Positions 35,431-48,769 of a stretch of 64,000 nt of DNA are shown here, piece after piece (within the stretch, counting starts at the first letter, position 1; each line of letters starts with the position of its first letter). The position numbers and the translations under genes are program-made. The stretch covers positions 1 to 64,000 of the forward strand of contig JABCPU010000238.1 of NCBI GenBank assembly GCA_016800925.1. The letters run 5' to 3'. This stretch comes from Suillus spraguei. Taxonomy: Eukaryota; Basidiomycota; Agaricomycetes; Boletales; Suillaceae. The notes beneath the pieces are model-generated. The model saw only the letters and a list, made by a program, of their open reading frames with translations, was not told the origin of the DNA and made no database searches.

Positions 35431-37751
35431 TGTTAGTGGATAAAGAGTCGTTGACCCTGTGCTCTCTATATAGCAGGAAGTTTCTACTGGAAATTGGTTG
35501 GTTAGTTCTGATAATGAACGCCCGCGCAGAATAGACCCGACATATTATATACGGAGCCTGAACTTTATTATTTCAGTTAAGACTTACGAAGATGTGCAGG
35601 GATCCAGCATGACTGCCGTAATTTCGGTCATGGTATCATCATGCCCGATGCCATTCCCGAGCAAACAGCCCCGGCACAGCACCAATCAAACGATTTCAAG
35701 ATAAGGGCAGATCAAACAATTGGCCTGGAACTGCTCCTCGCGATAAGAAGAGTGCCTCATCTCGGTTCCCTTTCGTTTCACCCGTCGACATGTCAACTGC
35801 CACACGAACGTTCGGGGTGACCTTTCTACTGCCCGAAGGTTTCCCGTATCGTGATAACGTGGAGTTGTTCAACACAGTGATGAATGTGGAACAATCCTAG
35901 TGCGACGAGACGAGGTCGGCGGTGAGAACAGTGGCCAAGTTATAACGTTGTATATTACGACCCATTTCATCATACACTCGGTCCTTTTTCGGCTTACTCC
36001 CTCAGCCCGCTTGCGTTGCGCCTCGGCAACTACTCATTGGCATAGAGGTCCATGACCTAGTCAGCGAGGCCTCGGACGAGCTTCAGAAGATCATTCGTAT
36101 CTTCCTTCCGACTTTCAACCTTGAGACTACATAGGTTCAGTAGTCATATGAACATGTGTACTTCTATTCTATTGAAGCACATGTCTTAGTTCGCCCCAGT
36201 CAAAAGGACTCGTCTTGAGCCTCCTCCTGACACTGCATCTACCTCTGCTTCTATTCCGGTTATCCATTCAGTCTCCACAACAGGCAATTCATCCCATAGC
36301 CTCGGCCATCCCTCGGGCACACAGATGGCATATCGGTAGATGAGAATTTGCATTGTGGCGCTGATAGCATCTCCCTTCAGAAACGGCGAACTTTAGATCA
36401 GCTTGCCATGCAACGTTGCCGGTTCCTGAATGCTTGGAAGGAACCGGCAGTCAGCACCACACAATATGATTTTCTTCTTCACCCCGTTCACTCTTTCGAT
36501 TGTCGTCTTAATTTTTCTTTTGTACCACGACTTGCAGGTCTTGACTTACCGTCACAAAAGGCGGATAGTTCGTCTTCATCTAGTGCCACTCCCCAGAGTA
36601 ACTTTAGCACCAGGTCACAGAATCCCAGTAACTGCCGTCAACTGTACCCTCCTACTGGGATCACTTCGAAGTTTCGACCGCAAGTTCATCGAGTAGAAAT
36701 GTCGATTTCCCACTGATATTCTATGAAGCAATAACTCATGGTGCGAATGTTCTGTACGAGTTAAAAGGTCAATGGGTTGTGAAGAAATACTCATCTTCCT
36801 CTCATGTGCCCCTCAAAGAAGTCTGATGAGTCTGTACGTTTAAATTCTCTGATATGACTGATACTTAATCAATCTAATCGGATATCATCAACGATCGTGG
36901 TCTTCGAAAGTCGAGACCTTCTCACTGCCGGTCGCCAATCCAATTCCCCTCACGTTTTACCATATCACGGGACTCATCAGGGTTTCGTTTGAACAAACTA
37001 ACGACCGAATTAGAAAACTATCGTCGGGTGGGTTCTTGCCGCTGTCAGCCCCCGAAGAACGAAGAACTTCGAATCAATGCAAATGGTTACTAGGACTGTA
37101 GGCTTTCTTACTCATTCACTATTCCGTCAACTGCTGCCATAGACTTGATCACGCTCTGGACTTTACTGTACGGGCTCGGACTTCATGCAACTGATGTATT
37201 TTAATGCTGGTACTGCTACACTAATACATTACTTCTCGAGGCCTTTCGAAGTACACAACTCGCGTGATCTCGTAGGGCCTTCTAACCCATCAGTAAACCC
37301 AATGAGCTCTTGCTGGCGATTATGCTGATTGCGGTGGTTTTTTATATTCATATATTGCTTTATTTCCGATGCGGCCTTTCCAATATATACGTTAGATATA
37401 ACGATATACAATGATATCTTCTCACAGGCTCTCTGACTGGTACTATTAAACGGAGACAAACCTCGAGTAGTCTAGTAAGACCTAGTATCGTACTTTCCAA
37501 GCTTCGACAGCCTTGACAGCTTCGCAAGATCAACCTACCTCACATGCCCTCGAAAAGCTATCCTAGATTCACTCTCAGAAAGCCATCCAAGACGGGGCTA
37601 TTTTTCCTCGATGTAAGTATAAATTTAGGGTTTTGCCTGAAAGGGGTTCAGACAAAGGAAAGCCAAACAAAGAGCACGCGTCCAGATGAAAGATCACTGA
37701 ACTTCGCGAGAAGCTAACTCAGTAATTGGATTGTCCAGGGAAAAAGCAGAG
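35431..37751. other. Intergenic, possible gene remnant
   Basis: TATATAG lies near 35466-35472, just upstream of the ABC transporter start. Frames between about 35980 and 36830 on the plus strand look partly coding, for example FYEAITHGANVLYELKGQWV ending at TGA near 36828. They do not assemble into a recognised protein. The rest shows no gene. Confidence 0.35.
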
Positions 37752-40700
37752 ATGTCTGATATCGCTTCTCTCCTTCAAGCCTCTCTCCAGCCTGCTTCCA
37801 GGAAACAAGCAGAACAGCAACTTCATACACTTGCTTCACAGCAGGGATTCCTGGAGCACCTCCTTACGCTAATCCTCAACGCATCCTACGATCGCTCAAC
37901 GCGCCTAGCAGGTGGAATATATCTCAAAAATGTCGCTAAACTACGATGGGAAGAGGTACGCGATATTCTTTCTTCGATCAGGTTCATTCATTTCATCCAT
38001 GGTTCGAACAGGACGATGCACCCCTCCCGGAAGCAGACAAAGCAGCCCTCCGATCCCAGCTCGTTCCAGCCATGATTGCGCTGTCGGATCCTACAGATAA
38101 AGCGATTCGTGCACAAATTGCTGAGTCTGTCGCTCTGATCGCCGAACTTGACTTCCCAGTAAAATGGACTGATCTCATTGACGTGCGCTATCCATGTTAA
38201 ACCACAAGCTCGCTGTCTGACGCTTCCGTAACAGCAACTCATCTTATCACTCTCACAAACGGACTACAGCATCAATGTCGGGGTCCTGCAGACCGCACAC
38301 TCGATCTTCAACCAATGGCGAGCCCAAGTTCGCTCGGATGAGCTATTCACTGAGATCAACTTCGTATTATCGCGCTTCATGCAACCCTTCCTTGATATTT
38401 GCAATCAAACTGCAACCATCCTACTTTCCTCACCTGCCCCACCTAATATCGCTATCGTAACACAAGCCCAGATCATTCTCATTGATATATTCTATGACTT
38501 TACGTGTCAAGATCTGCCCCGGGTATCGAAGATGCTCATGACTCCTTTTTTGCTCCACAAACTGGACTCTTTCAACGTTTCATGTCATGGGACCCAGCAG
38601 AGCTTCGATCTGATGTGAGTGACGTCTTTGCCGTCCGTTGCCAGTTACTGACCTGTCATTTAGCCTGATGAAACACAGCCATCGCTGCCTGCGCAATTGA
38701 AGACCAAGATTTTCGAGATTGGCGAGGTTTGCAACATGCCAGAAATAAGCGAACAAATGTTAACATACGTAACAGCTTTACATCAAGCTTTTCCCAGACC
38801 AATTATCACGCTCGCCTGCTGTTGAGGGATTTGTACAGAGCGTATGGGAGCTCATTGGGTCGAACAAGCTTCCTGGTGTTGCGGATGACTCTGTATGTTT
38901 TCAAATGTTTTATTTTATTTTCTAGCGACCTCATTGGCCCATCGGCTTCCTAGCTTGTCTCTCAATCTTTGCGCTTTATATCCACCGCAATTCGGTCGGG
39001 TTTCTATAAATCGCTCTTCTCTTCGCGCGATACTATTGCCTCTCTCGTACAAGGTGTCATCATCCTAATATTGGACTACGCGACCATGAGATGGAACAAT
39101 TTGAAGATGAGCCGCTTGAGTTTATCCGGCTTGACTTGGCCTTCGGAGGTAGTGCATCAGAAGTGGCAACTCGACGTCAGGCGGCCGCAGACGTGCTACA
39201 AGCGTTAGTTAGCTCGGGTTACCAAACCGAGGCCACAGAAATTGTGGGATCATGGATCACCTCAGGATTGCAGCAGTACAATTCGAACCCTGCGCAGAAC
39301 TGGAAGGCGAAGGACAGTGCTATATACTTGCTCACTGCTGTGGCAACGGAGGCGTCGACAAGCAGGTAAGCGAGCATCAGTTTCTGTCGATGAGCGCTAC
39401 GATCTGACGACAACAAAAGCATGGTGTTACGTCGACGAATGCATTGGTGGATGTCGTGAAGTTCTTTTCTGAGCATGTGTATCAAGATCTCCGAGCATCG
39501 GCTGGCAGTATTCACGAAATCCTCTATGTTGATGCGATTCGATTCCTTTTGACTTTCAGGAACAGGTATTTGCATTTTGATACGAGCCAACGCTTCAGCA
39601 CTGCTCACATTTCTACCAGCTGACGAGAGATCAACTTCTGTCGGTGCTCCCTCTGTTGGTGCGCCACTTGAATGCGGACCACTATGTCACGTATACATAT
39701 GCTGCAATCACCATTGACCGCATACTGTTCATCAAAAAGGGGACACAATTGTTGTGCGTTCGGATTTGTGTGACGGAAACCTTGCGCTTACGCTCTGACC
39801 ACAGATTCTCTCAAGCCGATATCCACGATATTGCCGCTGACTTGCTCAATGCACTTCTGAGCAAAATAGAAGCTGCCAGCCTCCCTGAAAAGGTTGCCGA
39901 AAATGACCACCTGATGAAATGTAAGTCAAATGCGTACGTATTAGCGGGCGTTGACTCCCGCGTGTAGGCGCGATGCGCATAATTGTCACCGCACGTCAAA
40001 CACTCACCCCTATATACCAACAAGTTCTTCAGCGACTGGTCAACATTCTTGGTGTCATTGCAAAGAACCCGAGTAATCCAAATTTCGACCAGTACATCTT
40101 TGAAAGTATATCAGCGCTGTTGAGGTATGTATTTGTTTCATACTCGGACTCTTGGCCGACATTCTCTTGGTAGGTTTGTTGTGAGCGGTACACCTTCCAC
40201 TCTACCTGTATTCGAGCAGGCGCTCTTTGGCCCTTTCACATTTATTCTTCAACAGGACATAGACCGTAAGGAGCCAAAATTCGACCCATCTTCATGTCTA
40301 ACTTGATCTCCTAGAGTATATCCCTTATGCTTTCCAAATTCTTGCTCAGATGCTAGAAGCTCACACCACTGGCGTGCCATCCGAATATCGCACCCTCCTC
40401 CCATTCCTCCTGACGCCCACATGCTGGCAACAAAAGGGCAGCATTCCTGGTCTCGTGAAACTCCTCAAAGCATTCCTTGCCCGCGATGCTGCTGAGATGG
40501 TTAAGACGGGGCAGATCACAGCCGTACTGGCCGTCGTCCAGCAACGCCTGATACCCTCTAAAATCAACGATGGCTGGGGCTTTGAACTTCTGCAAGGTGT
40601 CGTACAGCATGTGCCTCCGTAAGTCTTTTATGTTCTTGCTATGGCGAAACGGGGTATTGATAGCACTGGCTGGTAAGGGCGCAGCTAAAGCAGTACTTCA

Positions 40701-41433
40701 AGGCAGTCGTCATGACATTGCTTACAAGGATGCAGACAAGTAAAACGGATAAATATGTATATCTATTTTCGCACTTCCTTCTTTTCACGATGGCCGTCAA
40801 TGTTGACGGGCTTGGGCCGGACTACGTCATATCCGCTGTCGAGGAGATTCAGCCACAGTAAGGCAAATCTTGTTCCTCAGTCTGACATACCGCTCATATG
40901 TATTATTTTGCAGGCTTTGGTCGCAGATTCTTGCTAACTTCATCATTCCGCAGGTGCCAAAGATGCCGCACAAAGACCGGAAAATTGCAGCTGTCGGCCT
41001 CATCCGCATGCTCACGCAAAGCACGTTCATGCTTACGCCTCCGAGCGTGCAGAGCTGGTAAGCCGCGTCTCCCTCCCTTCTTGCCACTAACTCACGTCCC
41101 TTTCACAGGCCCCCAGCATTTGTCTCCGTCATCAAGCTCTTCAGCGAGCCACAGTATCTCTCCAAGTCTAAAGACGACGAACAAAGTACTGGCATAACGG
41201 AGATTGACTTCGAGGAGCAGACTGCAGGGTATCAGGCTGCGTATTCCCGACTTGCCGCGGCGGAAGGCGCGTCTATAGACCCCGTGGCGTATGTGCGCGA
41301 TCCGCGAGACTTCTTTGGGCAGGCGCTGGTGAAGGCGGACCCACGCGTTAAAGGGTTACTAGCTGCAGGTGATGAAAAGGTAGTACAACCGTTTGTCCAG
41401 GCGCTTGTGGCGTCTGGGTATGCGATTCAGTAG
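37752..41433 (+). CDS. CSE1: CSE1/CAS-type exportin (importin-alpha re-exporter), with four apparent one-base losses
   Basis: Fifteen exons (37752-37955 to 41109-41433) give 2,945 coding bases. Four single-base restorations would make 982 codons' worth of in-phase sequence, the expected family length. CSE1 returns importin-alpha from nucleus to cytoplasm with Ran-GTP. The N-terminus MSDIASLLQASLQPASRKQA is the importin-beta N region. ELDFPVKWTDLI, NVGVLQTAHSIFNQWR, EDEPLEFIRLDL, QNWKAKDSAIYLLTAVA, HYVTYTYAAITIDRIL and PKMPHKDRKIAAVGLIRML follow in order. The start ATG at 37752 is preferred over weaker upstream codons. Frame is lost near 38516-38523, near 39061-39066, at the 39365/39420 junction and near 39559-39565, each consistent with one missing base. 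The gene is essential in yeast, so consensus error is as likely as decay. Confidence 0.85.
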
Positions 41434-42530
41434 ACTCCATAGCCAGAAGTGGCTGCCGCGTCTTTGAGAGTATCATTTGTATGACAGGGTGGACGACAAG
41501 CACTGAACTTGTACTGGATATGCATGACTAGCCAATATGATGTCGATTTGACTTGTGCCGTTGCTTGGAAGTTGAATCAGAAGGCTTGCATGCTCACGAC
41601 AGGTTCCATTCTTTGAATCTTTCGCTCCGGTCATAGCGCACCGCGTTACTCTACATGTGACACGACTGCCACCGATCGCGATTAATGCCCACCTATGTAA
41701 TCGCTGTACACACTACTTAACGTTTGAATGACTCTAGGCGACTCGTGTCTGGCTAGTAAGTTGGAACAACATGATATTACAAATATTCGAAGGCGGTTGC
41801 ATGTCGAATCTTAACAGGCCCGGACAATCAATGATTCAGTGAAGACAAAACGAGAACATTGTAGTAGTGCAAGCCTGCATCAGCTCCTCGAGGACGACTC
41901 GTGCATGCAAACATAGGAGCGGAGCCGGGATCATTAACATAAGACGTCAAGGAGATTTGTATGCCAATCCCGGGTGGCAGCCGGAACTTTAAGGAAGAAG
42001 GACGGCTATCGAATTCATCTGAGGTGCGCGCGAGTTGTACATGTACATCTTCTAGTCCTCTGAAAGTCCGGCTCAACATGGTACATAGGGTCATAAATAA
42101 TGTCAAGTATTAGGGCACTGTTATACTACTACTACGTGACGCTGCTACAGCTTCCTTCAGCGCAAGCCCTGGAAACCTCGGAAGATCCATGAAAACTATG
42201 AGGACGTTGACTCCGCTTCAACGTCTTCTTGGAACTTCCGAGGTTGCCAGGAACTTGCAAGCCCAAGGAAGTCCGTGCTTGCTGAGGACAATTTTAATCT
42301 ACTAGCTGCAAGAGGTGAAAATAAGAAAGAGATGAAAGATAATAATGATGGAAACTAAATGCCTACGTTTTATATACAATGGTTTTTGAGATGGATATGG
42401 AAAGCCATTTCAAGAGCTTGGTGGATAGATCCTGGGGCAGATCAGGATGTCGGGGAAGCACAAGTTGCAAGGGAGGTCATGAGTAGTCTTGGAGGGTGAT
42501 AGTGTCCTTGTGCTCGTAGAAGTGGCTAAA
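41434..42530. other. CSE1 3' region and an imperfect inverted repeat
   Basis: No gene was recognised. An imperfect hairpin occupies about 42160-42264: its arms contain GCAAGCCCTGG, CCTCGGAAG and GGACGTTGA with their complements, around a short loop. Confidence 0.5.
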
Positions 42531-43247
42531 TTAATGTATGGCTGAGTATAGGCATGTCGAAGAAAGGGGTGGATAATATATTGGCATGCCGTGGAGATCG
42601 GCGAGCCTTTGACGTGTTAGGTTAGCAGGGCTGAGGAACCAGCAGCTGGAATGGATGTCGGACTTGAACCATGCGTGGGCCTTGTCCCTCAAGAGTTGTA
42701 GGCGCTTGGAAATAGAGACGAAATTATCTGTCACAGCGTCTGGGGCAGGAGCGGGTGCCGGTCACCGAGTTCAGCTGATGCTGATGTACTGAAACTCGGA
42801 GGATGTGTATGTCTGACGAAGGGCCTGACATGCCTGCAAGAGTGTTCTCAGTATAACAATCCATCTGGAACGACAATAACATCAAGAATGTCAGGTTGTT
42901 ACTCACAGATTTACAACGGAGGATATCTCAGGTCTTGCATCGCGATCAGCTTGCATTCCATTCCAAAAGAAAAATGCACTTACTTGTCCGTGAAAGAGCG
43001 TAGGGAAGACTGGTATAAAGTTCTCCCGCACTGATTGAGATGGATACTCGGCAATGAGCTCGAAGCTCTGAGAGAGCACAATCATCGTCTGCAAGATGAT
43101 CGTGGTAAACTGAACATCCCGCAGGATGTCTAAGGTAAGCGGAGGGAGCATAAGACAGTGGTGCTCAATGAGCATGGACTCTTTCAAGTCGTTGACGAGT
43201 GACTGTATGAGGTTGATCATGATAAGCAAGAGGTGATGATGATGCAT
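42531..43247 (-). CDS. Hypothetical protein, possibly F-box-like
   Basis: Three blocks on the minus strand look like exons. The first (43247 to about 43000) contains LTLDILRDVQFTTI and ends near FHGQ at a GTAAGT-type donor. The second (about 42860-42800) contains CYTENTLAGMSGPSS. The third (from about 42730) contains SISKRLQLLRDKAHAWF. The last block resembles the region after the F-box in many agaricomycete F-box proteins (LxYxxELxxAGM.., RLxLLRxxExAW). No F-box itself is clear. Exon borders and both ends are uncertain. Confidence 0.3.
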
Positions 43248-45311
43248 TTCCTACCCGGGTTTATAAACCATGACTCGGCCTCGTCCACAGTTCATTTGAG
43301 GTGGATGGTGGATTAAGTTGAAGCTATTGTCTCCTCTACTCGAACACTACTTCAGCTCAGATTATGCTATTGGGTATTACAACATTGCTACGTTAATTAT
43401 TCACCACTTATCACATGTTAGCGACCACATCTCATGTACCTCCATTCGATTTCTCTAGCACGTAGGCTCAGTCTAATCGATCTAATCCGACAATGATTAT
43501 TTATAAATCCTGCTAAGCACACTCATCATTTCTGCATTTCACGATAACAAAGTCCTGACTGACGGATCATCAGCGCTGCAGTACTCACCTCTACCGCAAT
43601 GTGCATCACTTTCAATCATCACTGTGGACGGTAAGCACATCCTCAGCGGAGGTTGTGATAACAATAAGATTCCACAGTGGTCGAACCCAAGGTCAAAAGT
43701 GTATTTCCAATGTTCCATCCCTGGCACTTAGTACTGGTAGACCGTCAAGTCCCCGGCGGTGATGCATCATGGTTGTGGACTGTCATGCTGATGGCGAGGA
43801 TCTGCACGAAGCTTGCTCAAACTGGGTTATAACATATGGACGCCTACCGCTGAAGAGCTACTCGGGCAATATATCCACGTTGATGCCAGCGATGAAAGCG
43901 ATTAAAAAAAAATTGCATTCACGTTCAAATACCATCTATTCTCTTCTCTTGATTGAGGTATTCCAAATATTTCTCGCATAATTTTCGCTTCATTCCGATA
44001 TGATCAGGCCATCACCCTCTTTAGTGCAGAAGAGGCGATATTATTGATCGAAATCCACTTGTCCGAATCATGATATCGTGTCTTGGAAGTGAGGATCGTG
44101 CGCCTAGTATGCTTATCGGCGTTGATGCATCACTGGGCATACATGGTATTGATAGCGTATTCAGATCGGAATCGATGCCTTGGATGGCACGCGTCATGGC
44201 GAAGCTGATGTCACCAACTCCAGCGCTTCCTCATGAAATTGGACATTCATTCTATATACGATGACTGCGCGTGGTACGTCGTTATATAATTGTTACATGC
44301 ACACTGGGTGCTTTGTCCAGATCTCTAACTACACGCCAGGCTTTCCTGTTGCCAAATAAACTCGGCGAAGCTCTCGAATCAATCCTGACGGCATTATTCT
44401 GAACATTTCCCATGGCTCGCGATACCTAACTACATTATTCAGAACATTTCTCGTCCTGTTCCATGGCTCACGTCAAGCTTGGCGCGTGCAGAGTAAGCGG
44501 CATATTAGATGATAACTTTTAACAGCCCTGGACGACTCAACTGCAGGCTACTAAATTTCCAATCTTCGACCAAAATTCACAAAATACTGTTGTCAGGTTG
44601 TCTTACCGTTTGCTGGCAGCAAAGGTGCATACATATTTACAGTCGCCCTCGTCTTCACGTCGATTACTAACGGGCGTGATGTATACAACCTGGCTTATCT
44701 CCTTCAGAAGCTTGTGTTCGTAAGATAGCAGCCAATTGGGTCAACACATCCCAGCACGATATTCTGGGATCTCTGATAACACATTCAGACGTCTCGATTT
44801 CTGCGGCAGACTTCTCCGCGATGAAACGGAACGAGTTCCGAGTTACTGTACAGTACTATACAATACACATGTACTTGTTTGAGTTCTGCATATGCCAGTC
44901 CAAGGTGCTGATTTCACTGGTGGTTCAACTCGTAGTGCAATGATGCGTCTGGTTGTGCGTTCGGGTGCAATAATGTACAGTGCAGTGTTTATATCCTACA
45001 AGAAGGTTCAACTTGGAATCGTACGTAAGGCGATATATTAGTACACTCACGGCTAGCTTCAAAACACACCTCAGTGGGCGAAGCATGCTGGAGGGACTTG
45101 AATTTCACATCATGCCAGTTCCGAAGTAATGGTGTAGATGCTGGGACAAGCGTACTACGATGGCATCGCGTCAGTACGGCCAGCTGCAGAGAACAGGATT
45201 GCCTACGTCGTCATTATCGACCATTTCCCGTAGATCAATACGAGAGTTGAGACTTGTGGAGGTGAGGCCTTTGGTTATTGCGGTGGGAAATGGACTTACA
45301 CACTGAGGAAA
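43248..45311. other. Intergenic, no gene supported
   Basis: Short frames only (for example 43769-43981 and 44070-44264 plus), without recognisable motifs or convincing splice partners. Confidence 0.4.
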
Positions 45312-46956
45312 CTATTTACATAACCTGCAGTGCGGGTGAATAAGTTTATGATAAAAAATAACGGGGGACATACAATGGCTCATGAGGATGTATGGTACAA
45401 GAAAGGCGCCATTGCGGGGGCAGACGAGAAACTGAAAAGAAGAGTTTGTGAGTGTGATGGTTTCTCCCGTCGAGATGCGTACCAGAATGAGAAATAATGT
45501 GACATCTATCCTGAAATGACGAGTCAGTCGTGGGACAGCACTGTACGGGGTACACAATTACGAAGTTATCAGGCCCACATTAACAACAAGCACGGTCAAT
45601 CTGGTGATGAGACCGCCGAGTCTTGACAAAAAAAATGAGCTCATAAGACTGAAAAAGGATGGACGGGACGAACCTGCCTATCCCGGTCCGGGATTTGTGA
45701 AACAAGTATACTTGCGTAGCGGCAATAAGGGAGTCACATGCCATCGAAGATAAGTAAAAACTAGAAGCAGGCAGCTGAGGGTCGCATGAGGTGTATAAAT
45801 TGGCTGAGATGTGAAGGTGAGCTTACGTTGCTAACGTGAGTGCTATCCCACAAGGGGTCACGGACACTGGGAGAAGTGTCAGCGTCAATTAGTCCAGTGT
45901 TGGACCAAGTAAACTCACGTTTCGACTACCATTGCTGCGACCGATTTGAGCAAGAGATAACATAGAGTGGAATCTGAGCGTACCTCCACCAGATCCTGTT
46001 TATAGGTTATGAATCAGCCATGTCGTGTTCATAGCAAATTGTTTTTTTTTACCTAGAGCAGCCAATGCCAAAAGGACCTGCAGTGTCAGCATTATGAGTA
46101 AACGGAGACACGAATGCAGCCTTGCCAGACTTACTATGAAAAATGTGACTGGAATGTTTCCAAAGCTAACTAGAGAGTTTTGAGTGCAGAGACTCGAGAT
46201 TGCTGACTTTAACTTACGTCGCCATATGCGGTGAGCATATGTCCTGAAAAACGGAATGGGTGCTTATCGCCGCGAAGAAAAATGATAGACGTACAATTGC
46301 ACCAGAAAAGCTATTATTGACTATGATAGAGTGAGAATGTTTCTGATTGAAAATGACGTTGAATAGCGTACAGTAATGCCCATTGACGCCTGTGACGAGC
46401 GGTTACGACAGTGTGATATGAGAAACAAGAGAAGCGCACCTCAAAAGTTCTAATCAAAGGTGAATATAAGCGGGGTGACAAGTGCGAAATGACATACTTG
46501 GATACATGCGATGACATTGTGAGATCACCTTGCCAAACTATGGTATAGTGATATATTGATGCGGCGACAAGGGCGAGCTGTGCTGTGTCTAACGCCCTAG
46601 GGAAGGTGAGCCACGGTACGAACCAAGGAGTTTCAAGTGACAGACCATAGAAAGGCTACCTGAAAAAGACGCTTAATATTTGGAATTTGGAATGAATGAC
46701 ATGCAGTGCTTACCAAAACCTTCATAGACCGTCTGTCTTTTGGATAAGTTCTGAAATACCGCCAGGTCTGGGCGAGAGTGAAGCCATAGAACCTAGTAAA
46801 AAGACGAGGATGAACGATGTGAAGATCAACTATCATAAGCTGACTTACATGCTAGAGATGATAACACCTGATAGGGATGAGTAGGATGTGATGAAGGGAT
46901 GTAGTATGATACTAACCGAAGAAATGTGAAGCTAGGACGGAGAGTGTGTCGTTCAT
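45312..46956 (-). CDS. DUF6534-type seven-helix membrane protein
   Basis: The gene consists of many short exons. From the start at 46956 they read MNDTLSVLASHFFG, GVIISSMFYGFTLAQTWRYF joined to RTYPKDRRSMKVL, VAFLWALDTAQLALVAASIY, SIIAFLVQLTYAHRIWR, a C-terminal DSLIAATQVYLFHKSRTGIG and LGGLITRLTVLVVNVGLITS. This order (QTWxYFxxYPKD, then helices, then HKSRTG) is characteristic of the DUF6534 family, which is expanded in Agaricomycetes. Function is unknown. The 3' end near 45312 and some micro-exons around 45800-46250 are uncertain. Confidence 0.65.
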
Positions 46957-47242
46957 GATGGGGGGTGTAAGGAACGTGAAAGGATGAAAGAGTCGAGGGA
47001 GGACATAAAAGATAAGTTGAGGATCAGTTGAGAGAGATAAACGTGCCGTAGTCTACGGAGCGCTTCGAGGAACGACATGAAGGACTAGAGAAGCTAAATT
47101 ACATAGAATTCCGACCTCCGAGTTTGATCAATTCGATTTACATAACATTAACTTCGTAGTAGTACTACTAGTACTTTGACAGTTAATTACCCGAGGACTT
47201 CACTCACCGGCTTCACCCGGCGGAGTAATTACTCGCTTCGCT

Positions 47243-48080
47243 ATGAACATCACACTCATAGCCCTAAAGTCTTCTAAATCCTTATGCAATGCTTGGTTAC
47301 GCGCCATCGAACAACACCCAAATGACTCTCCATTTACCATCATAGAGGGTAATACCCAAGATATAGATCCTAAACACTTGCGCTGCGACTGCGTAGTATC
47401 TCCTGCAAATTCGTTTGGAATCATGGATGGAGGGTCAGTACATTCCTTTCAGAAAGATATCCCATTTACACACACTAGATTCGATTACGAACTCTCTCGT
47501 GTTTTCAAAGGATGGGTGATATGTGGCGTGATAATCACTGCCAGACTTACATTCGAGATGTCTGGCATGGTCACATCACATTCCCCCTGGTTCCTGCATG
47601 ATCGTACCACTTCCTGATGATGTCGCCTCAGCAGGAAACCCGTGGAACGCACATGCTCTTGCCATTTCACCTACGATGCGCGCACCGGAAGATGTCCGTT
47701 GGCACCAAGATCTTGTTTACAATACCATGTGGTCTCTTTTGGTGCAACTTGAGCGGTGGAATAAAGCTTCTGATGCGGAAGGTCGCGTCAAAATTCAGAC
47801 GGTTTTGATGACAGGCCTTGGCACTGGTACCGGAGGTATTGAAGTGGACAAATGCGCACAGCAGATGGTGCTTGCGGTAAAACATTTCCGTATGCCTTTG
47901 GCTGACCGCGTGCGTTGGAATGATGTAGAACAGCGCGTAGGGGACGTCCGAGCTACGACGTTTCGCCAGAAGCGCGATTCTATTGTCAACAGCAGGGCGC
48001 TAGCACCATTTACACTCACATCATTATTGGTAGTAGCTCCCATCTTGATCTTTGTGGGAGCTTCCCTTGCCCTGAATTAG
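47243..48080 (+). CDS. Macrodomain-like protein with possible C-terminal membrane anchor
   Basis: Exon 1 (47243-47433) begins MNITLIALKSSKSLCNAWL and ends in CVVSPANSFGIMDGG. A 45-nt intron leads to FDYELSRVF. The motifs VxSPANSxGxMDGG, IVPLPDDVASAGNPWNAHAL and TVLMTGLGTGTGGI fit the macrodomain (ADP-ribose-binding) fold. The last 25 residues (TLTSLLVVAPILIFVGASLA) are strongly hydrophobic, as in tail-anchored proteins. The frame is lost twice between the two halves, near 47508-47513 and near 47567-47575, each consistent with one missing base. Whether it is active is therefore unclear. Confidence 0.6.
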
Positions 48081-48769
48081 GTAGATTACCCCTCGGTGCG
48101 GCTTCTCATGCATTATGCCTAGAATGATTCACCTGTCTGATTGTTACATTCTGCAAGTATTTACTTTCTGGTGCGATTGCCTATCTTTCGTACATGATTT
48201 ACAGGACATACATACTATGGATATATTTCTAGGCACAAACGACAGATGCAATTCGGTCAGTTTCCTTGTCCGCTCTGGAATTTCCGGATATTATGCGTAT
48301 TCGCCCCTGCTGGCTTCTGTTCCACGAACTTGTAGCTAATAAAGATTTGTTGAGTCGGATCAACCTGGATACTGTACTCGTGCATGGATGTATCCAGGGG
48401 GCGCATCCACATCAAAGTTGAAAAGATTGCATCACTTACCATCTTTGTTTTGCGAAGCTGACCCCTTTAAGTTCGTTGAAGATAGGGATAACGTCCCTGA
48501 ACACCTGCTCATACTAGTTTAGGATACTATTAGTATCTTCCTTATTTAAACTCGCATCTCTTGTGCTGTTGTTCAACGTTCAACTTTCGTCATTGGGAAA
48601 CGCCGAAAAAAATACCACTGCCATAATGTCTTACGAACTACGAGATGACGCTGGTTGTCGAATATGGGAATAATAGCTATGTTTATCGTTTATGGTTTGT
48701 TCCGAAGAAGGAATTCCTGCACAATCAGATAATCTTGAACTTACCTCATCCCGTGCATTATACTAATAA
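48081..48769. other. Intergenic, no gene supported
   Basis: No recognisable coding sequence. A short frame beginning MSYELRDDAGCRIWE at 48627 could be the first exon of the unknown gene that follows. Confidence 0.35.
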
